This document shows positions 1 through 18,954 of a DNA stretch of 64,000 nucleotides, one piece after another. The stretch's first letter is position 1, and each line of letters opens with the position of its first letter. Origin of the DNA: Phallusia mammillata (taxonomy: Eukaryota > Chordata > Ascidiacea > Phlebobranchia > Ascidiidae); the NCBI GenBank assembly GCA_003260075.1, contig QLIY01000557.1, positions 43,811-107,810 of the forward strand, read 5' to 3'. The position numbers and the translations under genes were made by a program. Under the pieces are notes generated by a model that was not told the origin of the DNA, ran no database searches, and saw only the letters and a program-made list of their open reading frames with translations.

Positions 1-615
1 CGCTATCGCCTGCACAATTTACGGATAACACGTTTTGCCAATTTCTTTTTTCATCGAATCGACATAAAGCAGCGATCCCTGACAGAGATCAATTAAACGG
101 CAAGATGAAACTGAGATGTGTCACTTGGCTGCCACCTCTTGTAGTTTATATAGCAGATGCACTTTGAACTACATACCTCTTGTATCATATTTTAGCATGT
201 ATCTGGAAAAGCATGTCGGACGTTGAGGTCGCTTTTCCACACTCTTACGTGATTTTTGATAAGATGATCTGGCTAAGACGTCATGCTTGCATTACTCTAC
301 CTATCAAATACGAAATTGGGTGTAACTAATTGCAGGCTAATGCTGTTACCAAATAACTATTTGTTATGCGGGAACTACAATTTAATACATGACGAATATG
401 TTTAAAATATGTATTTTTTTCTGTAATGACCCCCCCCCCTTTTTGATAAGATGATCTGGCTAAGACGTCATGCTTGCATTACTCTACGTATCAAATACGA
501 AATTGGGTGTAACTAATTGCAGGCTAATGCTGTTACGAAATAACTATTTGTTATGCGGGAACTAAAATTTAATACATGACGAATATGTTCAAAAAATATG
601 TATTTTCTTCTGTAA

Positions 616-709
<94 letters not shown>

Positions 710-2649
710 TTTTTTTTGACAGAAAATTTAGAAAAACTGATTTGACCCTTAAAGTAATTAATAATTAAATCATACCGCTTTTTGTTTTTACTTTTTAAAG
801 CCATTTTGGTGCTAATTTTTTACCGAATTACGTTTCTCGATACACGCCTCATGTTCGGTTAAGTTTGGTTTGCTGGGTAGTTTTTCTCCGAATTTCTGCG
901 CTAACCGTAGCTAGAAACAGACAATCCAAACACTGCGATTCCATGAAGACAGATACCGCGCTATTTGCTTAATTGAGTATTGAGTGTTTATTGACGTAAA
1001 AGTACTCTTTGAGCATTCATTTGCTTTTTGAGCACTTCAAAATACGATGAAATTTGTGCTTGATCAAAAAAATGAAACCCACTGTGTCAGTAAAATGATT
1101 TCGTTTTGTTCAAAAGAATATTTAGAACTCGTGTTAATATGTTGTATCCAATATTTTGTTTAAAAAAATTGACTTGACAAAAAACTAAAACTATATCACT
1201 GAAATCTGAAGTTTAAAGTGATTAAAACTGTCTATACCACAGTGGTTACTAACACTTACCAACGAATTCTTCACATAACAATTTGATTCCTCTCCAATAG
1301 ACTACATAGCATGAAAATGCTAAACCATACAAAGATTATTTAAAATGGGGCTTTTTATTAACTTCACAGGTTATATTCCCAGATCTAAGATGTATATTTA
1401 TAAAACACATGTAAAATACGTTGAAGTAATTTCCTTCTCTGAAGTTTAAAAAATCATCCCACGCAGTTTGGGAACCACTGGGCTATACAAAAAAAATTAT
1501 TAAAGATTTAATTAAATAAAAACATCATAAAAGAGCACAATTTTGCATCCAAATATTTGTGTCAAGTTATACGTGTTGAATGATTCAAACTTTCTATGCG
1601 AAGTGCAATTGAATGTCAAACGGCGACCTGGCGCGTGTTTGTCTCTGACCTAACAAGCAATGTTGCTCTTTAATCTGCGCTATCAAGTCTCCACCGGCCC
1701 GAGTTTTGTGGAAGCTTCTGGAAATTCGCGCAATCTGCAAGGCTGCCCTGATCACAGTGTTTTCTCTACAAATGTTTTCTTTTGGCGTTTGAGCTGCCGG
1801 TTTAGATGATATCGCATTGGCGTGGAACACAGGGTTCCATAGTAGCCCCAGAGTCATGTTTTCGTGGAAATCGATACAAGGGGTTTCTATGAATTCTATC
1901 GGTTATTCTGTTGATGTTGTGACGCTGGTGAAACATTGTTTTTTTATTGGCCTCAAGCAAGAGTTTATTTTAGCACTGGCGCCGAAGTAGGGTATAGCCT
2001 TGTTTAATGTCTCGATAAAAAAAACTTAAAGAGATTTGTGAAGCAACTGCGTTTGAAATGTGTTGGGACCTGTATTTTTTGTGGCTTGTTTTTTTCCTGG
2101 TTTTTTTTTTACTTGGTGCAAATTCAATTACATCAATATGATTTAATATCAGACTATGTGAGCCTTTATATGGGACCCAACATAATTGTATCTTGTGGGA
2201 TTGACTTGTATATTTTTTCAGTCATGAAACTAATTAAGGCTTCCTCCGATTTCCATTGTGTTTTACAGTCCACTTGAAGTTTTTCCTAATACTCACAATT
2301 CCTACTTTAGAACCGACCTAAACCCGGTTAAGAGGGCTGAGCCGATTTTTTCGTGAGTAACCCTTTGTATTTTGCTAAGTCCTATGTTGTTACATTGTCT
2401 AACACAAAGGTGTACGGTCGCATGTTTTATTATCACAGAGAGCAAATAGAAACACAGCGTCGCAATGAAGATGTGCGCGAACACACGCACGTAAACAATA
2501 AGTAGTATGAATGATATGATGGCCAACATCAAGGTAGCGAGCAAATAAACAAAACAAAATGCAAAGTGGTCACTGCAAAAAATACATAAAGCGACATAGG
2601 AGCGGACCAGGCAGCCCTGTGATTCGCATAATATAAGGTTTCTATTTAG

Positions 2650-2651
<2 letters not shown>
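1..2651. other. Intergenic, downstream of the DMRT gene
   Basis: AT-rich; holds the 253-709 gap repeat. An 87-codon minus-strand frame at 1594-1857 is more GC-rich than its flanks but has no recognisable motif. Nothing else supported. Confidence 0.6.
253..709. repeat. Direct copies around C-run gaps (177 bp unit)
   Basis: Sequence 253-429 is repeated with a few differences at 440-617. The copies are separated by a 10-base C run (430-439), and the second is followed by a 92-base C run (618-709). Interpreted as overlapping contig ends with converted gaps. Confidence 0.8.

Positions 2652-2737
<86 letters not shown>
2652..2737. other. 86-base C run, probable assembly gap
   Basis: Uninterrupted C with no duplicated flank, so it is more like an estimated gap than an overlap. 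It lies just past the DMRT stop codon. Confidence 0.7.
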
Positions 2738-2794
2738 AGTGTATGCTACAGGCAGCAGTACTACGATGGCTTTTTATGTGAAAAACCCGAGTCT

Positions 2795-6538
<3,744 letters not shown>

Positions 6539-9500
6539 CTACTCGTACAAAACCTTGTTCTCTAAATCCTCAAGTTGCGATGATTGTAAAGTTTTCAAAC
6601 TCAGATTTACACTTTGCAAAATATAAGCGATTTCAAACTGTTTTCGTAACTGTGTGATACTTCACTTTTCGAGCTGGTAATATTCGAATGTGAGTTCTGG
6701 TATCCCGTCGCTTGGTATTTCAATGACGAATTTCGCGTGACGAAAAAATGTCGGGCATTGTTGCGTCGAGGGTTGAACAATTAGCCAGTTGCCTTTTTCT
6801 CTTTTCTCTTCCAAAACGCGCCGGCCTCTCTCGGTCAGCACACGGGCAATTACAAGCTAACACAAACATGGCCATTATTGGTTGTGTGACGAGAATGTTT
6901 GTTTGTTAGGGCCCGCGCGCTACCTTATCAATACTGTTTCCACTACGGCCGGCGCCTATGTTTATCTTGACAGTGGCCAAAGTCATTTACCAGGAAATAA
7001 CTTTGTCGATGAGTTGTTTGCTCTTTTGCCCGGATTTTCCTAAGTTTTAATGCGAAGTCTGCATTGACGTGTACGAATTGAATTGTTGTCATTGAAACCT
7101 GTGCACCGTTTGTTTATTTTGCCCCTGTTTGTTGGATGTTTTTGTAATCGCACAGTTCCGATGAGTTTCCCATAACACTTTACACAGATAATAGAGCCAC
7201 GATTAATCACAGAAACATTTTTTTTAAATTGTTATATGTACAGGTTTAAAAAAATCTTTTGTTAAACATACCTACAATCTAGTATTCCAGTTTTTAATAG
7301 AATATATCCAAATAAATTCATATTTTTAATTTTTTTTGGCAATACATGTAGTTTTCTGGGTTTACATAAGCGGTTAAAATTGATATACTTTATTATTCAA
7401 CAATATCGACCATAATTCATATCAATATTAGGCTTACACGGTATATTCATGCTTTTCAAACAAAAAAGCCAAAACGTATTTTTTTAAAATAAATTCCTTA
7501 TAGGCGTGGTTTTAGTTAAAAGGGGAGAGAAAAATTGGTAAATAATGCGACAACGATTTAATTGTATGAAAAACATTCGTGCTCTAGATTAAAGTATTTT
7601 TTGCTTTTGAAATACATATACAGTATCACCAGTATCAGTATAATTTGAATGTGTATTTGAGCTTAAAACAAAAGATGTAAGGTTCATTGGTCTTCATACA
7701 CCAGGTAGTTGCATGATTTTACGTGCTTTTAAAATTATAAAATAATGTTGCACTCAAGAAAAAAAGGCGTGGGCGTTGTTTCCGATTAGTTTCCTGACAT
7801 TACAGCATTGGTTACGTTCTGTTTATGGATTTGGCTCAGGCGCAACTGTTTTGAATACAACCTTGTTTGGCTAGGAGCAACAAAACCCAATGTTACAATG
7901 ATTCAGGCCACTGATTGGCCGCATTAAAATTACTTCCTCTGTGGTTTAAATAGTTGCACACAATAACAAAGTATGCTATTCGCTTTTGAAACCTATTTTG
8001 GAACGAGAAATTGTAAAAATTTTTGAAGAAATTTCCTTGCTTTGCGACGTGCTAAAGTATTTTTCTTGTGTAGTAAAAATGTGTCAATTCAGGGGCCAAA
8101 AACATGAAAATATACACCTTATCTCCCATTATGAAGTTTGAAGATTGAAAATAAATTCTTTTTTATTCGGGGACTTTAAAAAAAACATTTTTTTAGAGAA
8201 ACTTTTCTTCCCCTCTTTGCAAAAATCTAACTTATCGGCTATGACCCCACGGAACTAAAAAAGTGATATAGTAATTACCCCTGCAATATGGTAAATTACC
8301 ATTTATAAACTGATTATTTACAGGTTCCCGCTTGTTTTGGGTAAAATCTCATAGGTTTATCACAGGGCATTCAGTTAATGTACTGCATGGCCGTAAAGGT
8401 TGTTGTGCACTACGTCTGTAAGGCGTGGTTCCTTTCGCGTGATGTTTTTAATTATCTTCCAGAAGCATTATCTTCACAGTTAACATTGATATCTGATGCA
8501 TAATTTATACATTCAGTTTTCACGCTTTAAACGCAAGTATCAAAACGCGTATGTCCAAAATGCTATTCTGTGTTGCTCTCGGGCTTAACATTACACGGAA
8601 AGAGAATCAATTAATCCGTGACAGTGGGGCAAACACTTACACAATGTGTCTGCCTCGGGTCTCTTCGGCTCTCCCTTGATCAGATACTGTAGACTCGATT
8701 CAATTAACGCTTAATTATTCATCGTATTTACGCCAGGGAAACTGAAAAATTACATGAAATAATAATAAGATTCCTCGGTTTGTTGCGCCCCCTGTTCCGG
8801 ATCGCTGGTTTTGCATTTCTGCAAGAGTTTACCATGTTCCCACTGTTTATTGTAAACTTCACCTGTCATCCCTCTATTGCAGTCGTGTGGCAAAACATTA
8901 TTGATGGTTGTGTAACAAAATTTGAAGTCAAAAATTGACTTCGTTACATCAGCATACTACAGGAAAAGTCAAATTTGAATGATTTTTTTAAGAATGGGGG
9001 ATCTTTTTCTAAAAATGATCGAATTATTTTTTCAATTATATGCGCAAAAATAATTAATCTTCATTTTCAGAAAATAACTTTTCATACACGTTCACCGGCA
9101 TAGCAGGACCTGATGCTGAATCGGGCGTTATTCATAAAACAGAAAATATATTTTGGACTTCCACTTAATCGTTGCTTAATTCGCTTCAGTTCAAAATAGG
9201 AGGCGAGCAATTATATTTTAAATGGCAGTGGATCACTAAATATATTTCAGACTGCATTTCTCATCAAATGTGCTGTGAATAATTTAAAAGTTGTCGAACA
9301 AGCGTCACTTGGGGTCATTCACGTCAAAATCTCGCCAAATTTTGAAATTTGATGTCTATTAAACGTCCATTAAAGTGTTTGACAAATTTTCACCCATTTT
9401 TAGCTACCTGGTAAAGTTGACTGTCATGTAAAGGCTACTTAATGCTTAAAATTTTTCAAATTTTTAGTAATTGATTATGAAAGTTGGTTTATATGATTTT

Positions 9501-10260
9501 ACATGTATATGTAGACTTACTATTGAATATGATATTTGATTTGAAACAATAGGCATGCAAAGTATATGTTGTTGAATGTTACTGTTATTTTTATGAGTGG
9601 AATATAAAAATATGTGCATCAAACTATTCAGCGAACACCATATTTGTAACTTTCGCATCCTCACTGCAAATCTCTAAATCCATGTTTTTATAACGCTTGA
9701 TTACATAATAGACAACGACGTGCTCTTATCTAATCGCTGTAGTCAAATTTTTATCCGAGAGTTCATTTCACAACGAAAACAATAGGCGTCCGTATTTGCT
9801 CGTAATTATCTTGTTTTTTTATTGCGCAACGTCAAAACGGAAACAATTGACTGCTCATTGTCAGTCATAGTGGCAAAGTAAATACCGGTATCAGATTTTG
9901 TCTGACGCGAGTTTCGTTTAGCAGATCTTTACACACAAACGTGGAATAATCCTATGTAACACTGAAGTGTAATGATTTTGTGGGCTTTTATTTGAGTACG
10001 GCTTATTGGTACCCAAGGTTGTTTACAATAACTTTAAATCCGGTTTAAATGTTTAAATATTTTTTCTAACATAGAGTATGACAACACCTATCATTGACAT
10101 TGTGACAGGATTCATTTGTGTAATGTTTGTTTGTGTTTTGTTCTGATTACAAGCTTCTGTCACAAAAGGCAATGTGTTTGAACCAAGGTAACACAGTTCG
10201 TATTTAAGGAATTTACTTGCTGTGTCAAAATTGTAATGGCTTCGCGTGCCAATACTTTGA

Positions 10261-10262
<2 letters not shown>

Positions 10263-10312
<50 letters not shown>
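10263..10312. other. 50-base C run, probable assembly gap
   Basis: Uninterrupted C; the flanks do not repeat one another. Confidence 0.7.
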
Positions 10313-10313
<1 letters not shown>

Positions 10314-10599
10314 CGGTTGATTTAAATAGTAACCAGAAAGCAGACAGATTCGTGAACTAAAAACAAGCGATTTAATAAACTTTATATCAAACTTTACTTT
10401 AATATGAAGTCGAAAATCACTTGTAATTTTATAAATAACCACCACCAAAATTCGGACTTGTTTGACGTCAAAAGTCACAATGTATTTGGTAACTAAAATA
10501 AACTTGTACAAAAATCACACTGTTTAATTGCCCAAAAAAGAATGGAAGTTGCCTACATAATATGTTTTTATTGCTTAAAATACCCTTTTTACACTGACT

Positions 10600-10600
<1 letters not shown>

Positions 10601-10697
<97 letters not shown>
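10601..10697. other. 97-base C run, probable assembly gap
   Basis: Longest homopolymer in the window. It looks like poly-Pro or poly-Gly in translation but is not coding. Confidence 0.7.
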
Positions 10698-11357
10698 ACA
10701 GCACAGAAATACGTCAGCTCGCCACATCGAATGCGTCACAATTTGTCTCGTTGAAGCCAATCGCATATCACCATTGGCCACATTAATGGCGCACTCAATG
10801 GCAACAATGAATTTCACTCATACCAAACCGAGGAACATCCAGCATGGTCTCAAGAGCCCTGATTCTCGCTGGTTGTTCGGTGCGGATAAGGTCATGCCGC
10901 GCAAAAGGCAATCGCTCGGCGGTTTCAGTGCGCATTTCTAGCCACTGAACGGGTTAGGCAGCGGAATTGACATTCGCAGGTCATTGTCAAGGGTTCGTTT
11001 CAAGTTCAAGTTTCCCAAATGTTTCCGTTGTTATGCGGCGCGACTGCTCTGGTGGTGGCACGCGGACCGCTACTGTAGCGCATATAAGCATTGTTGTGTC
11101 TTAGGCCGCAAACCCGCAAACTTGGGAAAGCGTGCACAGTTCAACGAACAATCATGTGAATCATCTGTTGTGCATAATCGACCGCAAGAGCTTCGTTTTA
11201 GGTATGTTTGTGCTCTTGTGACTCTTTTTATTGACTGGTAATTGGCAAGATCGCTAGTATATTGAAACTTCACTAAGTTAAACTTGGATTCTGGGTGTTG
11301 TAGACATATCGACAGAATTGCCATACTGTCCTTGTAATTGTTAAGATTGGTCCTTTT

Positions 11358-11420
11358 GTTGATAGATCTTAAACATCCCCCCCCCCCCCCCCCCCCCCCC
11401 CTTGATAGATCCTAAACATC
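11358..11420. repeat. Short direct repeat around a 25-base C run
   Basis: TTGATAGATCTTAAACATC before the C run (11377-11401) is repeated, with one change, right after it. Confidence 0.7.
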
Positions 11421-13474
11421 GTCGTTGTTTCTTGGAAATGATATTTAAAAATACCACTGTCTATACATTTATGTTTGGTTTCAACATCGTTCAGTATTTT
11501 ATTTAACCTCATATGTTTACTATTGTGGTTTATTTTACCTACTACAAAAGCACCAACTCACTTACACACAATAAAATACTATTGTCGTCATTATAACAGT
11601 AACTTGGAAGATTTGTTTGTGATACCAATTTTCTGAATAAAACTAGATTTTGCACAAGTCAAAATTAACCTATTTGGAATTGGTGAGTACAAATATTTTG
11701 TAATATTGTTTGATAGTCTTAACATTTTTTGTAAATCAATGGCAAACTTGTATTTGGGGCATAGTCAGGTATCCAAAAGTATTTTGCAAATCAATCAACT
11801 TTCGTTCAATACTGTCCAATACAATAAATCAAAACATTTTACCCTATTTAGCAATTTACGTTTATCGTTTAGGCAAAATCCTTTGTCGCGATACCCCCAT
11901 TACCGACCCCGGCACCATTTGGCCCCTTTTTGCTACAGTTACGTGTAGATATGTCAACAAGTCGACCACGCGCTTGCAATCGCTTCTCTCTACACCTGTT
12001 AACACCGCGCATAATGAAAGCGGACAGAGGTTGACTTTTTGACCCGCAGATCTGCATGCTGATTGCCGATCAAACAAGGTTTTTGGGGCCGCCTCGGTCG
12101 CGTTTTCAGCACCTCAAGTTGCTTACCAGGTGTTTTGACTTGCTAAGAGACGAGAAATCGTCGTGTTAAGTCTTTGTTATCTGTTTGTTGTGTTCGATTG
12201 TTGCACGCAGTTGTCATCGGTTGAAGTAGCCTACACTTGGGTGGGTTGTTATACTGAGTGACCATGTTTGTAGATTCAAGAGGTTTCTGTAGTATAACAC
12301 GATTAAACATAACAGCACCCACATTATTACCTGTTAAAATATTTTTAATACACTTTGGTAAACCATCACCTTTGTTTTTCTCAATGATTTTTCACATATT
12401 TAGCCATTGGTCGATATAACCGTATCATGTCACGTAAGCTTGAAAACGACGTAAGCATTTGAAATGATTTACAGTAATTAAGCATCTCGCCTTTTTTTGT
12501 TTTTTATAAGACTTGTATTTGAAACAAGTATTTTTCCAAACAAAAAACTTATTCGATTTTCGACAACTCAAAGTTTATGAAAAAAACCTAAATTACAGTA
12601 TAATGGGAAACTTTATCGTGAAAACACTATCTCTTAAAAATCTTGGTATTTTTCGTTTCCAAATTGTGTTTACGAGGCCCTTTTCATTTTTGCTCCCTGC
12701 GCATAGAAATAATGTAATTAAAACCAAGACGCTATTGTTTTGATTCAAAAATCGTAGTTGCCTGTGCAGCGAACGTGAAGAATTCCCTGATGACGAAAGC
12801 ACATACGTTCTTTAGTTTTTGCTGATGCAAGAAATACTAGCACATTGAATTTGTTCTGTTAACCCCGGTCTAATTGTCAGGTATTGCGTCAATACGCAAT
12901 TATAACCGCAGCCCAGATGGCATACGAAAATCGGCAGGTGACCGCAACCAACTCGGAATTGCATTGTTGCAAATGCTAAACGTAACACAACCAGCGCGAT
13001 GACGCCATAGGCCGGGAATTCGATTAAAAATATGGATTATAACAATTGATATCAAACTATGACGTAAATGCTTCCAATTGCGATGAAATCAACTACAATG
13101 GTCGCATGTTTATAGTTTTTTGATCGATTTGACCAAAACGTCACAGTCTTTGATTAAAAAATCTTTACTTTTGGCATAAAATGAAACTTGTTTATATTTC
13201 AAACTTCTAGTTGATCTTTCAAAGCCCGGTATAACGTTTTATTTACTTTTTGTTTCTAATTAATTTAGGAGACTATAAATTATTCAACTTCAGTTTAGGT
13301 TTTGTGGCTTCTGGCCAAGTGTTTAATTTATTGAGTTTCTCTTTAACGAACAAACACCCATTACTGCCAATGCAGTGATAACGACAAAATAGATCATTGT
13401 ATCCTGCCTTGTCCTTCCTGTTCATTCACGTGTTACCGCATCATGGCAATCAGTCGTGTGGTGCTTTTACATTC

Positions 13475-13771
13475 CAGTGGTTCCCAACCTTTTTTGTCCT
13501 GTGCACCCTTTTAGTCGATATTCAAATCTTATTCCCCCTACAAATTTAGTTTGCTAAAATATCGTTTACATTAACATTTTAATGTAATTCTTAGAACATA
13601 AATTAAACTCTCCATTATAAGCTCTATAGCCTCTAATATTCCTCTTTGTACAGTACTATATATCATGAACTTTACTGACAAATATAGCACAGACAACCAG
13701 TAAGAGATTAATATTGTGACACAAACTCCCCCCTACAAATTACAAAATTCCTCCCTGGTTGGAAACCACTG
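13475..13771. mobile_element. hAT-type MITE
   Basis: Starts CAGTGGTTCCCAACC and ends GGTTGGAAACCACTG, inverted repeats typical of non-autonomous hAT elements; 297 bp. The flanking 8-mers do not match well, so the target duplication has decayed. Confidence 0.65.
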
Positions 13772-14875
13772 TTCTAACCAATACAATGTTATGAATATTG
13801 CAAAAGCCGAAACAACGCAATACATTTAACACCACATAGCTGGTGTACTGCATTTATTGCAGCCATTGACGCAGGAACAGTGACGTTTTTACAGGTGTAT
13901 GAGCGCTGGCGCTTAGGCATCAGATCGTCTTGTCCTTTGGCTGACCCGTTTGGGAGACGCACCCACAGCCACGAATCCGGTTTGCCATTCGGTAACTCTT
14001 TCCTATTGGAGTATGAATAACGGCACACGCGCTGTGTTGTGACCGCGACAAGCACTTCAACAGCGAGTCCGTGAACATTTTCCCACACTTAAAGCCCAAT
14101 TGCAAAGCAGCTCTTCAATGAACCCGTGCGCCTTTTCGGCGTATTGATTTTAAGGCTTTGATCTTGAATTATTTGTTTCAGTTTGTCATTTGACACTGGT
14201 GCAATTTTAAGCCTCCCTTTTGTACAAAATTCGGTAGCGTACGTTTTCCCTTGATCAATTCCGACAGGGAGTTGGATATCAAGTACTATTTGACCTTGGC
14301 GACCGATTACAAGGTCATTTGCGGACGGGATTAGAAATTATGCTAAATTTGTCGCCAAGAATACGTGTTACAGTCAAGTGGTAATAATATTGACACTGGT
14401 TGCGGTGATTGTTGGGAGAAAAGAATCAATCAAATGATTTTATCCCTAAATTCTCGGTACGTCAGTCAAGTCTTCAAGGCCTTGTGCGACTAAATTATGG
14501 TAAGCGAAAAAAAACCGTCAATTACAACATTTTTGATGTTTGGATGTTTAATTACATTTCCATTAAGCGTGGAAATAAACGAGATTGCTTCAAAATATGC
14601 AAGTTTGTTTCGGGCTGCTGGTTAAATTACACGTTTACTAATATATTTTCATCTTAAAGTTTTTATTATGTTTGTAAAGCACCTTAAAATTGTGTTTAGG
14701 TTGTCGTTTATAACAAGTAGCAAGGCGTCAATTCGGAAATTCGATGTAACTGTTGGGTTTACGATTCCCATATGTTTAATCAATCAGCAACAAAGATGAA
14801 CGATTTTGGGTAAAAATATATTTTTTTTATCGCCTAAGCGAAAGTCACGCAGTAAGCTGTTTTAATCCAAAGCAT

Positions 14876-15101
14876 GCTGTATAGCAAACATGAGATTGCA
14901 AACCCCCCCCCCCTTTTTCATGCGATTTGCTTGACAATTGCCACATATTTATGGTCATGAGACATATTTATGGTCATCACCTAGTTATTACAACAATGAA
15001 ACGTCGCATATGCACACAACCCCCCCCCCCGATCGACCAGTCAAAAGCAGGCGATCGACGTGTTGGCCACACCTGCTGTATAGCAAACATGAGATTGCAA
15101 A
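14876..15101. repeat. 26 bp direct repeat with two C runs between
   Basis: A segment beginning CTGTATAGCAAACATGAG ends at the C run 14903-14913 and recurs at about 15075. A second C run (15020-15030) lies between, bounding a small piece of about 106 bp. Confidence 0.65.
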
Positions 15102-17639
15102 GTCTTGTCCGAACTTCACATCACCTAAAATATTTATTACCAATTGACAACCCTTCTTTAAAAACAAATAAAGTGTCCATTTAAATAGTCCTACAATTTT
15201 GCCCGTTAAATGTAACCTAATCATGTCGATAGCCGGGCTATTTACTTTGTATCTGGATTATATGTCACCAGTGCATAAGCTTGCAGTGTTAAGTGACAAA
15301 GTAAATCGAGTATTATGTCTTTTGCAAACCGTCACTTAGTATTCTGGCCATGGAAAATCGACAACAAAAAGTTGCGTGGATTACAGGTTAATCATTGTTT
15401 TTTGTGTGTGTGTGTTTGTTATAACATCTTGCAGAAGTTAGTGGTAGCACACATGCATTCAACAAACCAACAGATTTAGCCTTATTAGCATACCTATACC
15501 ATAGTTTATTGGGTAGAACCCCAATTTATAGTCACATCCCAAATATCTTTGTTGGTTCTGCAATTCCAATAAAAGACTAGGCCTTTCAATAATAAAAAAC
15601 GAAATATTTTGTTTTGGATGACTGCACTAAGCTCGTTGAAACCACTTTAACAGGTTAAATTTTTTGCAATATGCTAGATGTGTGAAAATGGGTTGTTTGT
15701 GGTCAATAAGAAATTGATTGGCCATTAGTGGTCAAACTAATACATACGTTATAAGTCTGCGACTTTTTAAATGTTTTATTCAATTCACTTGTAATTTTTT
15801 GACATAAACTTTTGTCAGTCAAAATCTACTTTGCTCTGCGACTAATTAAATCACATTTTGCCCTTCAGTGTGTAGAACGTGAAACCATTGGCCAATAAAC
15901 GCTTTTCGGCGAAGCCTCCAATTGTAGCATGTTTCATAAACTCATATCCTGTTTCGCCATTCGCGATAAGCAGTTGATTTCATGTGCGTGGTCGCAAATA
16001 TCTACAAACAATTCAATTGGTGCTTAGGAATGTACACACATGATTCAATTTTGACGACAATTATTGTTTACCTTGTGTTTTGAAACGTGACAAAATTGAT
16101 CACGTGTTTTCGCCTCGGCACAAAGAGTTTTCTCCAACGTCGAGCAATTAGGCCCTGAGGATTACTTGCCCACGTGTCATGGCATTGTCCCCCGCGCCGA
16201 TTGTGTACAGTAATTTTGCCCGAAATTGTTGCCACAAACCAGCACGTCGCGCCTATGTCTGCGGTCTGTTAATTGCTTCACACAATCCCGAAAAATCCAT
16301 AACGCGCTGTAGCTTTAATTTTTGTTGTGACAGTTTATGCGCAGATTTTGAGCAATATTTGATCTCCTAATTTGTAATAAGAATCCACTTTTAGTATTAT
16401 AATAAAATGATTTAAATTAGTCCGGAACAGTATTTGGGGTTCAATGACATTTCAAATAGAATTTCCTCACATTGATATGTAAAAAGTTTCTCCGTGGATT
16501 TTTTTACATGGAAATAATACTCTTTCATACATGGGGAAAATCCACCAACAATTGTATCATCTATTGAAGACACCAAAATCCACACATTGTTATTACGTGT
16601 TGACTGAATTACAACGTGATTTGAATTGAAAAACTAAAATAGGCATATTGTTGATGTGTTTGTTTTTCTGCCACCTGTCTAAGTTCCATTTTCTCATGTT
16701 GGTTGAAAGGCGTGGTGTGTACATATTTCAATTTGCTATTGAAGTTTAACTAAAAAATATGTTGTACATTCGCGTAAGTTATCGCGGCTTTGAACTTCGC
16801 AAAAATAATTATCATCGACACCTGGCGTGAGTTTAAAATGGCGACATTAAACTCTTAGCTTCTGTCACGCTTACGACAGCTCCAACGTAAACAGGCGTTC
16901 GAGGCTTGTTTTATACAAGCAGATTAGAGTTAATTGAATTCCTTAAAAGCACGCCGTGCGCAATTGCACTTGACTGTGACCATGGTGAGGCCTTCTAACC
17001 AAACTTGGCACCATGTTCAGCTACTACTCGAAGCTTGTAGGTTATTAAATGTTGGGTTCCGACCAGTGCAATCAAGGTACTTATGTGACCCGTGCCAAAT
17101 TTCTTCAAGTCGGCTTTTTGCTTTAATTGGTCCTTGCACGCGACTAAAACGCGAACGCTCGATGGTTAATTGTTGTTTGTTAAATGTTCTCTGAATGATA
17201 GACAAGTGGACTCTGTCGTTGCGGTCTTTGCAGTTTGCCGATGGCTGCGGGTATTCCCAAACACCCATAGTCCAATAGGAAATTGCTCTGATTGCGAGAT
17301 GTAATTATAAAAAAACTACATATAGTATCCATCTGTAATTACGTCAGTTTCCATTTAAGGCATGTTTTTAATAAACAAGCCTTAAATCGTGGTTTTAGAC
17401 ATAACTTTTACGAATACAATATGATAACAATGCCCCCTAAAGAGTATTGTTTATTTTATTACTCATTGCCTTGATTCGACAAAAACATCCTACACATATA
17501 CGCGTCCCATGTCAGACAGCAAGCAACTAAAATTTAACCGCAAAACCTCCTGAACAATAATAGTTTTTTTTTTGTAATAACGATTTTTGACAGGGCAAAA
17601 GACTTTTTACCGGGTCATAACATACAGCTTAATCAAGGA

Positions 17640-18130
17640 GATTAGCGATTCTCGCCGGCGTGAAAAAAACAAAACAGCGCACTCAGGTTTCTAGAAAGCC
17701 CGTGTAGTCTCGGTTCTGTCCACGCTCTACTTACTTCCCCGCCTCGTCACCTAAAGCTCAGACCGGTCATCGCCGTATCAACTGTCACCCTGAGCGTAGT
17801 TACTCTAACGTCGCGCCAAACTTACGCAGGCGTCCGGCTTCTATTCCCAGCAACGCTTAACTTTCGCCCATTAGATTTCAAGCGTAACAACAATGACAAC
17901 ACAGCGCTCCGATTGCCACACTTCCGTATTAAAATCGTGATTAATCTCCTGCCCTCACACGAGGATTGAGGGGATCACGGGGTTCCCCTAAGGACCCCAC
18001 AGCTGCTAGGTGGGTGAATCAGGCGCCACACACGGTCCCAGCGGGGTGAGAAGTTGACTAATCCGCTCACAAAGACTGTGTCACAATTGCTGTGATTTTT
18101 GAACATGTCAGCGGCGCCTAGATGGAGATT
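17640..18130. promoter_or_regulatory. GC-rich island, possible regulatory element
   Basis: The longest GC-richer block in the DMRT upstream region, with no long open frame on either strand. Candidate enhancer or unannotated promoter; nothing in the sequence proves it. Confidence 0.25.
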
Positions 18131-18954
18131 TCACGCGCCATGGCTTTTGCATGTGAATCTGGGACTAGAGGTTTATGTTTCCAAGGTGTGTCGATGACTT
18201 TATGTTGCTTTTGGATAATACAATACCTACAAAATTTCGATCTCGTTGGTTAATGTTTTCTGGGGCATTATAGAATGTGAATTTGTTTACTTATGTTTAA
18301 ACTTTAGCCTGGCCGAAAGAACTTTTTTCAATGCTGTTTCATTAGGTACGCACAAGAAAACCTAATTTAGTAATCCAATTGTTTACTTTTTTTCATTAAT
18401 ACGGATGTAAGTTTGCTGTATCTAGAAAAATATAATTCAGCACAAAATCTAATTATAACAAAAGCTTGTAATATGGGCTCAGTCTTTTTTAAAATAGCCG
18501 TACTTATCTATCTACGTTGTTGCCTAAACTCAAACCACCCCGGTTTGACGCGTTTAATGAAGTATTCATGGCACACTGGGGTCCTCTAGTGGCCGAAGAA
18601 TAGTAATACTGTTTTGAAACTCGTGTAATATTGGTTTCACTTTGTCATCTCACTGAGGCGTGAATGAAAAACATCCGTTGTCGATGGATAAGCGAGCATA
18701 AGGGCGGTGTGGTGCCTTGTTTGGGTTCAGCTCAGGGACTCCTGGCGTCACAGACACTTGTATGTCATACCTGGTTATGGGAAAGTCCATTGCGGTAAGC
18801 CGGACCCGCTTCTGTGGCTTGTTCGTTTTGAGCTCGAGCGACGACCGCCCAGAATTTGACTGGGTTTTTATGAAGTTAAACCTTAGTATGACGTTTCATT
18901 AGCTTTAATATGTTTTCAAAAATGTTTAAAGGCACTAAAATGTTTATGAAATAG

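Noticed and set aside
589-804. Poly-Gly open frames across long C runs (also at 10053-10817)
   Set aside because: The frames exist only because of the homopolymer, which is best explained as a converted gap.
1594-1857. 87-codon minus-strand frame, GC-richer than its flanks
   Set aside because: No motif, no splice context and no link to the DMRT gene; could be chance.
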